This document shows, piece by piece, positions 16,598 through 23,459 of a stretch of 35,181 nucleotides of DNA (positions are counted from its first letter, which is position 1; each line of letters starts with the position of its first letter). Made by a program: the position numbers and the translations under genes. The notes under the pieces are model-generated. The model was not told where the DNA came from. It saw only the letters and a program-made list of their open reading frames with translations, and searched no databases. Source of the stretch: Patescibacteria group bacterium (GTDB taxonomy: Bacteria; Patescibacteriota; CPR2; UBA1875; JAMCYV01); contig JAMCYV010000029.1 of assembly GCA_023473595.1 (NCBI GenBank), forward strand, positions 1-35,181, given 5' to 3'.

Positions 16598-17902
16598 ATG
16601 GAAAGAATTGAGATAAAAGACAGTTATAAGATTTTTAAAGCAGCAGTTGAAGCCATGGACGCCTATAACGCGACCAAGCTTAAGCTTAGAAGATCTGGCA
16701 ATATTTTAAGAATTGAAAGCCAGGAGCTTGATCTAAGAAATTACGATACAATCTATGTCGTTGGTGCCGGTCGGTTAGCCGGCCAGATGGCAAAAGCAGT
16801 CGAAAACATGCTTGCCGATAGAAACCTGAGCGGTAAGATTATTGTTCCAGCTGACGAGACTGAGCCGTCTCTAAGTCGAATTACGCAGATCGAGTCTTCG
16901 TTTCCTGTCCAGGATGAAAATGCTGTTTTAGGAACAAGAAAAATTTTAAATTTTTTAGAAAAAAGCGGTCAAAACGATCTCATCTTTGCGCTTTTTTCAG
17001 AGGGAGCTTCCGAGCTTTTATCGGCGCCAGCCCAAGGAATCTTTTTAACTGAAAAAATCGCTCTTACAAAGGAATTAGCTAAGGCTGGGGCAACAGAAAA
17101 AGAAATAAATATTGTGAGAAAACATCTTTCAGTCGTCAAAGGCGGACGTTTTGCCGCGTACGCTTACCCATCAAAAGTGATCTCAATGATTATTCCTGAT
17201 GTTCCCAATGAAGATCTAGAAATGGCTGTTTGCGGGCCTACAACAGCGGATACAACAACTTATTACGATTGCATCCAAATTCTAAAGAAGTATTTGCTTT
17301 ATGATGATCTATCACCTTCAATTAAAAATCATATTTTAAAAGGCATGAAAGGAGAAAATTTTGATGCTCCTAAAAAGGGCGACCGGGTTTACCATAATAT
17401 TCGAAATATTATAGTTACAGATCTAAAGACCGGTCTAGAGAAAGCTCAAGAGGAAGCAGAGTATCTGGAATATAGGCCGTATGTTTTAACTGAATCAGAT
17501 CTTGAAATTCGGAAAACAATTAAAAATTTGCTTGAAATAATTAGAACAAAAGAAATCAAAAAACTTCCTATCTCAAAACCTGCCTGCATCCTAGCGGGAG
17601 GAAAAATTTTTAAAAATGGCTCCAGAAGAAGAGATACTAAAAATCTTGAATTGGCTTTGAAATTATCCTTAGAATTTTCCGACTATATAGGACAAAATTT
17701 AGAGTTTTTATCTGCCTCTACGGAATGCAGGGAAAACCAAGGGGTAATAATAGACCAACTAATGTTTCCAAAAATTTTGAAAAAGGGAAATGTTCTAAGA
17801 AGTGACAGTCTGGTCCAGTTTTTCCAAGAAAACGGCTGCCTTCTTCCGTCTTTTCGCGTAAGAACAAATATTAATGACTTAATTGTCCTGTTAATTAAAT
17901 AA
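16598..17902 (+). CDS. Divergent glycerate 2-kinase-like protein (DUF4147/MOFRL)
   Basis: 434 aa with the two-domain plan of type 2 glycerate kinases, which make 2-phosphoglycerate from glycerate and ATP. Conserved parts are VVGAGRLAGQMAKAVE, INIVRKHLSVVKGGRFA, IPDVPNEDLEMAVCGPT and a C-terminal MOFRL-like block (NLELALKLSLEF...FLSASTE). Several usual residues are altered: the GAGK lysine is Arg (GAGR), the SGGGSAL loop reads SEGASELL, and the GGET of the MOFRL domain reads GGKI. Catalytic activity is therefore uncertain and another sugar-acid substrate or a regulatory role is possible. The ATG follows the cysS stop with no gap and has AGGGGAAAAG upstream, so the two genes are coupled. Confidence 0.75.
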   Translation: MERIEIKDSYKIFKAAVEAMDAYNATKLKLRRSGNILRIESQELDLRNYDTIYVVGAGRLAGQMAKAVENMLADRNLSGKIIVPADETEPSLSRITQIESSFPVQDENAVLGTRKILNFLEKSGQNDLIFALFSEGASELLSAPAQGIFLTEKIALTKELAKAGATEKEINIVRKHLSVVKGGRFAAYAYPSKVISMIIPDVPNEDLEMAVCGPTTADTTTYYDCIQILKKYLLYDDLSPSIKNHILKGMKGENFDAPKKGDRVYHNIRNIIVTDLKTGLEKAQEEAEYLEYRPYVLTESDLEIRKTIKNLLEIIRTKEIKKLPISKPACILAGGKIFKNGSRRRDTKNLELALKLSLEFSDYIGQNLEFLSASTECRENQGVIIDQLMFPKILKKGNVLRSDSLVQFFQENGCLLPSFRVRTNINDLIVLLIK

Positions 17903-18463
17903 TTAGGCTCTAAAATCGTAAAGATAAAGAGCTTTTTGAAAACCTTTTACATTATAAGTTGCAATTGGTTTTATACCTTTGATTGTCGAACTTAAAGTAA
18001 TCATTAGGTTGCCTTTAAATTTACCGGCTTTGTATAAATTATTAATGATTTCATTGTTAAAGTAGCAATAAATCAAGCTGTTCTTTGGTGTTTCAAAAGT
18101 AAAGACATCTTCTCTAATTAAATAGATTTTATATTTATTTCTAAGAAATAATTTAGAAGCTAGGTAAGTAAAAAATTCTTTTTCAACTGCATAAATATTC
18201 TCCCATTTGTATCCTTTGCTTAAATATTTGGCGACTTTGCAGAGACCGGCGCCTAATTCTACAAGATTCAAATTTTCAGTTTCTTTATAAAATCTCTCAT
18301 TAATTAATTTATCCAAAACTGGGAAGACATACTTTGGATTTGATGGGTAATAAAAAATTTGATTTTCACCAAAAGACCAAAAAAGGCGGTAAAGAGTAAT
18401 CCCAGTGATAATAATAAAAAGACAGGCTAGGATAAAAGGCAAAAGTGTAAGTAGGTAAAACAT
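17903..18463 (-). CDS. Membrane-anchored class I SAM methyltransferase-like protein
   Basis: 186 aa from the ATG at 18463. A hydrophobic anchor covers about residues 2-25 (FYLLTLLPFILACLFIIITG). The soluble part has a motif I-like loop (LVELGAGLCKVAKYL), an acidic end to the next strand (YAVEKE) and further alternating strands, as in Rossmann methyltransferases. Later motifs are weak, so the substrate is unknown and activity unproven. An upstream in-frame start (18529) would place 22 residues inside the tRNA-Gln gene and is rejected. The ATG is 6 nt after the encoded CCA end of the tRNA; the only SD-like sequence (GGGAG) is in the tRNA acceptor stem. It probably shares the tRNA promoter. Confidence 0.65.
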   Translation of the reverse strand: MFYLLTLLPFILACLFIIITGITLYRLFWSFGENQIFYYPSNPKYVFPVLDKLINERFYKETENLNLVELGAGLCKVAKYLSKGYKWENIYAVEKEFFTYLASKLFLRNKYKIYLIREDVFTFETPKNSLIYCYFNNEIINNLYKAGKFKGNLMITLSSTIKGIKPIATYNVKGFQKALYLYDFRA

Positions 18464-18469
18464 AAATTT

Positions 18470-18543
18470 TGGCTCCCGGGCTTGGATTCGAACCAAGATT
18501 AACGGCTCCAAAGGCCGTTGTCCTACCATTAGACGACCCGGGA
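18470..18543 (-). tRNA. tRNA-Gln (anticodon TTG) with encoded CCA
   Basis: On the minus strand the acceptor stem TCCCGGG pairs with CCCGGGA. The D arm is GTCT...AGGAC. The anticodon stem ACGGC/GCCGT holds the loop CTTTGGA with anticodon TTG. The T arm is CTTGG TTCGAAT CCAAG. The discriminator is G and CCA is encoded. The U1-A72 pair and G73 are typical glutamine identity elements. The downstream methyltransferase-like gene starts 6 nt after the CCA. Confidence 0.95.
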
Positions 18544-18549
18544 TTAACT

Positions 18550-18555
18550 AGTATA
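18550..18555 (-). promoter_or_regulatory. -10 box of tRNA-Gln, start predicted at mature 5' end
   Basis: TATACT on the minus strand ends 6 nt before the first base of the mature tRNA. With the usual 6-7 nt spacing, transcription would begin at or within about a nucleotide of tRNA position 1, leaving little or no 5' leader. Confidence 0.45.
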
Positions 18556-18648
18556 TTTTAGCTTTTTTTAAGCATAAATTCAAGAATAAAGGAGCAACAT
18601 GCAATTTAAGAACTCATTAATCAATATGGGTTCTTTGCCACTGTGCTT

Positions 18649-18708
18649 GTCATCCTGAACTTGATTCAGGATCCAAAAGCATAGTTTCCGGATCAAGTCC
18701 GGAATGAC
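18649..18708. repeat. Dispersed palindromic repeat, copy R2
   Basis: 60 bp: GTCATCCTGAACTTGATTC AGGATCC at the left and GGATCAAGTCC GGAATGAC at the right, two small hairpins within one larger palindrome. Same end structure as the other family members but a diverged interior. It lies in the 18544-18774 gap, in which nothing else is recognised. Confidence 0.7.
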
Positions 18709-18774
18709 AAAGAAGGTTTTTAGATTTATAGAAAGGGATCCTCAGTCAAGCCCCTCCTTATTTAAGGGGACAGT

Positions 18775-19368
18775 TTAAGCTAATATTCTATCTAATTTTT
18801 CGAAAAGTTCGTCTAAATCTTCCGGGTTCTTGATAGTTATATCGACATTTCCTTGCTCTAAATAATTTTTATGGTCTTTTTCCCAACGATCAAGTTGGTT
18901 CATAAACCATTTGGCTGTCTCACGGTCTCTCTCGCTTTCAATATTTTCGATTATTTTATCTTTTTCTATTTCGCAATTTATCACAAATGTTTCATAGCCA
19001 TATTCTTCAGCCCATTTTTCGTAAGTCTTAAATCTTCTGTCTGCTCCAGACATCCAAACAATCAGTTTATTTGGGAGAGCTGTCAGTTTTTTAATCAAAT
19101 CTTCGCCGTATTCATCGAGAATATCTTCAGGCTGCTTGGTATTTTCAATTTTTTCATTTTGATAAATAATCGTTCTGGCCTTGTCTTTATCTATTAAAAG
19201 GCCTTTGTATTTTTCAGCGATTTTCTTTGCAATTTTTTCATATCCAGATCCTGGAATTGTTGAGAATAAAACAAAAACCTTCTTCGAATTAGAAAAACCT
19301 TGGTTTGGTATTTCTTCAAAAAATCTTTTGTCTAAAATTTCTTTTAACCCTATTTTCATATTATTCAT
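18775..19368 (-). CDS. P-loop NTPase/kinase-like protein with altered Walker A
   Basis: About 197 aa. VFVLFSTIPGSGYEKIAKKIAEKY followed by LLIDKDKARTII resembles AAA_33/zeta-type small-molecule kinases, where the loop normally reads GxPGSGKST followed by an Asp-Arg pair. Here the Lys-Ser/Thr of the P-loop is replaced by Tyr-Glu. The rest fits a kinase-like core: LIVWMSGADRRF, FVINCEIEKDKIIENI (nucleobase region) and a helical tail. Function unknown; it may bind nucleotide weakly or not at all. Start: ATG 19368 follows AGGGGG with a long spacer; a TTG at 19401 would add 11 residues and has no ribosome binding site. The gene diverges from pyrK across a short intergenic region. Confidence 0.6.
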   Translation of the reverse strand: MNNMKIGLKEILDKRFFEEIPNQGFSNSKKVFVLFSTIPGSGYEKIAKKIAEKYKGLLIDKDKARTIIYQNEKIENTKQPEDILDEYGEDLIKKLTALPNKLIVWMSGADRRFKTYEKWAEEYGYETFVINCEIEKDKIIENIESERDRETAKWFMNQLDRWEKDHKNYLEQGNVDITIKNPEDLDELFEKLDRILA

Positions 19369-19434
19369 TTTTAATGATTTTCCCCCTATTTTCAACTCCA
19401 ATTTATAAAAATAGTTTCCTCGCCAAATTCTTGT

Positions 19435-19440
19435 TATACT
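19435..19440 (+). promoter_or_regulatory. -10 box of pyrK, predicted leaderless
   Basis: TATACT ends 6 nt before the pyrK ATG (19447) and there is no ribosome binding site. It heads the pyrimidine cluster. On the opposite strand TATAAA (19403-19408) may serve the divergent P-loop gene. Confidence 0.5.
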
Positions 19441-19446
19441 ATTTTT

Positions 19447-20214
19447 ATGCTTACTATAGAGAACGCCAAAATAGTTACGAATCAGGAACTCACCCGAGAT
19501 TATTTTGTAATGACCTTAAATTGTCCTAAAATTTCTGCTCTTGCCCGGCCGGGGCAATTTGTAAATATTCATGTTTTAGAGAACACTGATCCGCTTTTAA
19601 GACGGCCGATCAGTATTTATGATATCGATAAATCAAAGGGGACTATTAAAATCCTTTATTTTATAAAAGGCAAAGGGACAAACATTCTAAAAAATAAAAA
19701 AGAAGAGGAAATTTTAAGCGTTACCGGGCCTCATGGAAACGGCTTTGTCGTCCATCCGGATTCAAAGAACATACTTTTAGTCGGCGGAGGATTTGGGACA
19801 GCCCCTCTGGCTTTTTTGGCTAAAGAAATTAAAGAAAAGAATATCTTTACAGCGATTGGCGGTAGAACAAAAGATTTGATTTTTTGTGAAAAGGATTTTA
19901 AGGATTCGGGCGCTAAAGTTTTTATTTCAACCGAAGACGGCAGTTATGGCGAAAAGGGGTTGGTCACTGAAAATATCATTAAGATTTTAAATCAAAATAA
20001 GATTGATGAAATCTTTACTGTTGGGCCTTCGCTAATGATGAAAGCTATCGCTGAAATTGCCAAAAAGAGGAACATCCCCTGCCATGTCTCGCTAGAGGAG
20101 AGGATGGCTTGCGGAGTTGGAGCTTGCTATGGATGCGTTTGTAAAACTAAGAAAGGATATGAAACGGTTTGTACCCAAGGTCCGGTCTTTGATTCGGGGG
20201 AGTTAGAATGGTAA
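19447..20214 (+). CDS. pyrK: Dihydroorotate dehydrogenase electron transfer subunit
   Basis: 255 aa. Passes electrons from the class 1B dihydroorotate dehydrogenase to NAD+. The FAD-binding barrel carries RPISIYDI, the NAD domain starts at LLVGGGFGTAPL, and the C-terminal 2Fe-2S site is CGVGACYGCVCKTKKG...C (four Cys). All expected parts are present. The partner PyrD is the next gene, about 100 bp downstream across repeat R3. The ATG is preceded by a -10 box at leaderless spacing. Confidence 0.95.
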   Translation: MLTIENAKIVTNQELTRDYFVMTLNCPKISALARPGQFVNIHVLENTDPLLRRPISIYDIDKSKGTIKILYFIKGKGTNILKNKKEEEILSVTGPHGNGFVVHPDSKNILLVGGGFGTAPLAFLAKEIKEKNIFTAIGGRTKDLIFCEKDFKDSGAKVFISTEDGSYGEKGLVTENIIKILNQNKIDEIFTVGPSLMMKAIAEIAKKRNIPCHVSLEERMACGVGACYGCVCKTKKGYETVCTQGPVFDSGELEW

Positions 20215-20215
20215 T

Positions 20216-20301
20216 GTTATTCCGACCGACTTGTCCTGCAAAGCTTTAGCGTCGTAGGAAGTGGAGGAATCTAATAGATCCCTCGACAGGCTCGGGATGA
20301 C
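20216..20301. repeat. Dispersed palindromic repeat, copy R3 (between pyrK and pyrD)
   Basis: 86 bp: the left end is GTTATTCCGACCGAC, inside is AAGTGGAGGAATCTA-ATA-GATCCCTCGACAGG, and the right end is CTCGGGATGAC. It begins 2 nt after the pyrK stop and ends 11 nt before the pyrD ATG, so it fills the intergenic space. Confidence 0.85.
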
Positions 20302-20312
20302 AGAGAAAATTT

Positions 20313-21233
20313 ATGAAATTAGAAACCAAGCCAAAATTAGAGGTAAATTTAGCTGGAATAAAGATGAAAAATCCGGTCACTGTTGCTTCTGGAACTTTCG
20401 GGCTTCAGCACGGTCAGTTTTTCGACCTCTCTGTTTTAGGAGCGATAGTCCCCAAAGGGATAACTTTGGAACCGAAAGAAGGAAATCCTACCCCTCGTAT
20501 TATTGAAACAGCTTCCGGAATGCTAAATGCGATCGGGCTTCAGAATCCGGGATTAGAAGGATTCATTGATACTTTACCGGCATATGAAAAGCTAAATACC
20601 CCTATAATCGTCAATATCTCTGCTGGAAGTGCAGAAGATTATGCCAAATTAGCGGAAAAATTAACAAAGACAGGTAAAATTCATGGTATAGAAATTAATG
20701 TTTCCTGCCCGAACGTTAAAAAGGGAGGCTTTCAATTTGGTAGCGACCCCAAAGAGACAGAAAATATTGTGAAAACAGTAAGAAAAGCAACAAATCTACC
20801 AATTATTACCAAGCTAACTCCGAATGTTACAGATATCACAGAGATTGCCAAAGCGGCGGAAAGTGCCGGAAGCGATGCTATTTCTCTAATCAACACTTTG
20901 CTTGGTACTTCTATAAATACCAAGACTAAAAAGTTTAACTTAGCCAATGTTACCGGCGGACTTTCCGGGCCGGCTGTAAAGCCGATAGCTCTTCGAATGG
21001 TTTGGCAATGCTATAATGCGGTTAAAATTCCTATTCTAGGGATGGGTGGGGTGGCAAATGTCACTGACGTCATTGAATTTATGCTAGCCGGAGCGACTGC
21101 TGTCGCCGTCGGCACTTATAATTTCGTTAATCCCAAAGTTTGTGAAGAAATTATCCTTGGCTTAAGCGATTATTTAATAGAAAATAAAATTGATGATATT
21201 AATAATTTAATAGGAAAGGTGGAAAAAGTATGA
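20313..21233 (+). CDS. pyrD: Dihydroorotate dehydrogenase, class 1B catalytic subunit
   Basis: 306 aa TIM barrel with FMN that oxidises dihydroorotate to orotate. Visible are VASGTFGL near the N-terminus, NISAGS, the catalytic-base cysteine in INVSCPNVKKGG (Cys132; class 1 enzymes use Cys), ITKLTPNVTDI, TGGLSGPAVKPIALRMV and GMGGV...GATAVAVGT for FMN phosphate binding. The neighbouring pyrK supports class 1B. The ATG lies 11 nt downstream of repeat R3 with only a modest GAGAAAATTT leader. The stop TGA overlaps the pyrF ATG. Confidence 0.96.
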   Translation: MKLETKPKLEVNLAGIKMKNPVTVASGTFGLQHGQFFDLSVLGAIVPKGITLEPKEGNPTPRIIETASGMLNAIGLQNPGLEGFIDTLPAYEKLNTPIIVNISAGSAEDYAKLAEKLTKTGKIHGIEINVSCPNVKKGGFQFGSDPKETENIVKTVRKATNLPIITKLTPNVTDITEIAKAAESAGSDAISLINTLLGTSINTKTKKFNLANVTGGLSGPAVKPIALRMVWQCYNAVKIPILGMGGVANVTDVIEFMLAGATAVAVGTYNFVNPKVCEEIILGLSDYLIENKIDDINNLIGKVEKV

Positions 21234-22048
21234 ATAAGCAATTTTTTACCTGGTTAGAAGAAACCCAAAGAAAAAACAATAGTCTCGTCTGTGTTGGGTT
21301 GGATATAGATCTTTCTAAGACTCCGGAAATAATTAATAAAGAAGAAGATCCGGTTTTCTTTTTTAATAAACAAATAATTGACGCTACCAAAGATTTAGTT
21401 GGCTGTTATAAACCGCAAATTGCTTTTTATGAGGCATTAGGAGTTGACGGTTTGAAATCTTTAAAGAAAACTGTCGATTATCTTCATTCTTTAGGTATTC
21501 CTGTTCTAGTCGATGCTAAAAGGGGGGACATAGATAGTACAGCAAAGGCTTATGGGAAAGCTATTTTTGACTATTTTGAGTTTGACGCCATGACAGCTAA
21601 CCCATATATGGGACTTGATTCAGCTGAGCCTTTATTAGAATACAAAGAAAAAGGAATCATATTTCTAGGAAAAACCTCAAATCCTGGGGCGAAGGACTTT
21701 CAGGATTTAGACTGCGGTGGAAGGCCTTTATATCAAGTTGTAATTGAAAAAATGCTTAGTTGGAATAAAAACAATAATATCGGTTTTGTAGTTGGTGCTA
21801 CTTATCCGGAAGAGATGAAAATAATTCGAGAGATGGCTCCTGACATTACTTTCCTTATTCCTGGTGTTGGAGCTCAAGGTGGAAAAGCTGAGGATATGAT
21901 TGCTAATGGAGTGCGTGAAGACGGTTATGGAGCGATTGTTAATTCTTCACGCGGAATTATTTTTGCTTCAAATGGGGAAGACTTTGCAGAAGCCGCTAGA
22001 CAAAAAGCAATAGAACTTAAGGATGAGATAAATAAGTATAGAAGTTAA
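21230..22048 (+). CDS. pyrF: Orotidine 5'-phosphate decarboxylase (type 2 family)
   Basis: 272 aa. Converts OMP to UMP. VGLDIDLSKTP and YKPQIAFYEALG at the N-terminus, the catalytic VDAKRGDIDSTA (Asp95, Lys97, Asp100), TANPYMGLDSAEPLLEY and PGVGAQGG near the phosphate site identify the longer 'type 2' family. It overlaps pyrD by 4 nt (ATGA) and is surely co-translated with it. Confidence 0.96.
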   Translation: MNKQFFTWLEETQRKNNSLVCVGLDIDLSKTPEIINKEEDPVFFFNKQIIDATKDLVGCYKPQIAFYEALGVDGLKSLKKTVDYLHSLGIPVLVDAKRGDIDSTAKAYGKAIFDYFEFDAMTANPYMGLDSAEPLLEYKEKGIIFLGKTSNPGAKDFQDLDCGGRPLYQVVIEKMLSWNKNNNIGFVVGATYPEEMKIIREMAPDITFLIPGVGAQGGKAEDMIANGVREDGYGAIVNSSRGIIFASNGEDFAEAARQKAIELKDEINKYRS

Positions 22049-22076
22049 GTAGTTAACAATAAATAATATTAAGAGT

Positions 22077-22129
22077 GTCATTCCGACCTAAGTGGAGGAA
22101 TCTAGATCCCTCGGCAAGTTCGGGATGAC
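22077..22129. repeat. Dispersed palindromic repeat, copy R4 (upstream of pyrC)
   Basis: 53 bp, the clearest compact copy: GTCATTCCGACCTAAGTGG AGGAATCTA, then GATCCCTCGGCAAGTTCGGGATGAC. The centre AATCTA|GATCCC corresponds exactly to the place where the GIY-YIG ORF interrupts the copy at 23460-23791. It ends 12 nt before the pyrC ATG. Confidence 0.9.
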
Positions 22130-22141
22130 GGGTTTAAAAAT

Positions 22142-23314
22142 ATGTCGAAGTTAGTTAGTTTGCCGGGGATTGTCGACCCCCATGTTCATTTCCGAACTCC
22201 AGGAGGAGAGCACAAAGAGGATTTTCAAACAGGATCCAGCTCTGCCTTAGCTGGCGGTGTTAAATTCGTCTTAGATATGCCGAATACTAATCCCGCAACA
22301 ACAACCAAAGAAGCTTTAGAATGGAAAGAAAAACAAATAGAAGTTCTTTATAGTCATTCTGGCGACCAAAGGGAGTCCAGAATCATAAATAAAGAAGAGA
22401 GTGCAGATCCTGGACAAGCCAGGATGACTAATTCGGAAGAATCTTGCTTAAATTTTGGTTTTCATTTCGGCGCTACCAATGACAACTTGGAAAAGATTAA
22501 AAAAGTAGAAGAAGAAATAGCTTCTATCAAAGTTTACTTTGGTTCTTCGACCGGCGATCTTTTGGTTAATGATTTGGAGGTTTTAGAAAAATTAATGATT
22601 GAAACTTCAAAAATTATAACTGTTCATGCCGAAGACGAAGAGATTATTCAGAAAAATATCGCAAAATACAGAGATACAAATAGGCCGGAAATACATTCGC
22701 TTATCCGCGATCCGGACTCAGCCGCTAGTGCTGTCGAAAAACTTTTGAAATTGGTAAAAAAGACCGGGCACAAGGTTTATTTTTGCCATATTTCAACCAG
22801 AGATGAGATTGATCTAATAAGAAAAGCGAAGAATGAGGGTTTGCCCGTCTATGCTGAAGCGACACCCCACCATTTATTTCTAGATGACAGCGCTTATAAA
22901 AAATGGGGCAATTTTGTGAAAGTAAATCCGCCTCTTAGAAGTCAGGAACATGTTGAAGCTTTGTGGGAAGCAGTTCATGATGGAACGATTGATTGTCTGG
23001 GCAGCGACCATGCGCCACATCTGCCGAAGGAAAAGGAACAAGATTATTGGCTAGCGCCTTCAGGTATCCCAGGTACTGAAACAATGCTTCCTTTAATGTT
23101 AAATGCAGTTAATGAAGAAAGGTTAAGTTTGGATAGGTTAATCGAGCTTATGAGTACAAATCCGGTGAATATATTTGGTTTAGATGTTTCCGATAAAAAA
23201 ACAATCGTTGGTTTGGATTTAACAAAAGAGGTTAAAATAGAGGAATTGCATTCAAAATGCGGCTGGTCGCCATATGAAGGAATGAAACTTAAAGGCTGGC
23301 CAGTTTTTCAGTAG
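22142..23314 (+). CDS. pyrC: Dihydroorotase with a repeat-derived insertion
   Basis: 390 aa amidohydrolase that cyclises carbamoyl-aspartate to dihydroorotate. Metal ligands are visible in DPHVHFR (His14, His16), a probable carbamylated Lys in IKVYFGSSTGDL, TVHAEDEE, YFCHIST and GSDHAPH. Residues about 71-96 (SHSGDQRES...ADPGQARMT) are encoded by a 76-bp copy of the dispersed palindromic repeat, read in frame. They lie between KQIEVLY and the conserved FHFGATNDN region, where family members usually have a short helix-loop. If a TA dinucleotide was duplicated on insertion, the added length is 78 nt (26 codons). All catalytic motifs are outside the insertion, so function may be kept. Confidence 0.94.
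   Translation: MSKLVSLPGIVDPHVHFRTPGGEHKEDFQTGSSSALAGGVKFVLDMPNTNPATTTKEALEWKEKQIEVLYSHSGDQRESRIINKEESADPGQARMTNSEESCLNFGFHFGATNDNLEKIKKVEEEIASIKVYFGSSTGDLLVNDLEVLEKLMIETSKIITVHAEDEEIIQKNIAKYRDTNRPEIHSLIRDPDSAASAVEKLLKLVKKTGHKVYFCHISTRDEIDLIRKAKNEGLPVYAEATPHHLFLDDSAYKKWGNFVKVNPPLRSQEHVEALWEAVHDGTIDCLGSDHAPHLPKEKEQDYWLAPSGIPGTETMLPLMLNAVNEERLSLDRLIELMSTNPVNIFGLDVSDKKTIVGLDLTKEVKIEELHSKCGWSPYEGMKLKGWPVFQ
22353..22428. repeat. Dispersed palindromic repeat, copy R5, inside pyrC
   Basis: 76 bp starting GTCATTCTGGCGACC and ending GGACAAGCCAGGATGAC. The ends pair over 10 bp (GTCATTCTGG with CCAGGATGAC, one G-T). Each half also forms its own 7-bp hairpin (ATTCTGG/CCAGAAT and ATCCTGG/CCAGGAT). It is bordered by TA on both sides. 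The reading frame of pyrC passes through it without a stop. Confidence 0.85.
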
Positions 23315-23387
23315 CTAGTAGTCAGTAGTAGGTAGCAAGGTAGTTTCAATAATGATCGTTTAAGCGATTAAAAACTAAAATTAAGGT

Positions 23388-23434
23388 GTCATCCCGAGCT
23401 TGTCGAGGGATCTCTCCACTTCGGTCGAGATGAC
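23388..23434. repeat. Dispersed palindromic repeat, copy R6 (after pyrC), inverted orientation
   Basis: 47 bp: GTCATCCCGAGCTTGTCGAGGGATC, then TCTCCACTTCGGTCGAGATGAC. This is the reverse-complement orientation of R3/R4. The preceding stretch (23315-23387) contains short direct repeats of the type TAGTAGTCAGTAGTAGGTAG and nothing else recognisable. Confidence 0.85.
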
Positions 23435-23459
23435 AAGCCAGGTAATAATCTTTGATACA

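Noticed and set aside
18464-18529. N-terminal extension of the methyltransferase-like gene
   Set aside because: These 22 codons are the tRNA-Gln gene read as protein; the cloverleaf is complete, so the CDS start is placed at 18463.
20261-20506. 81-codon open frame starting in repeat R3
   Set aside because: It overlaps pyrD in another frame and begins inside the repeat; no independent support.
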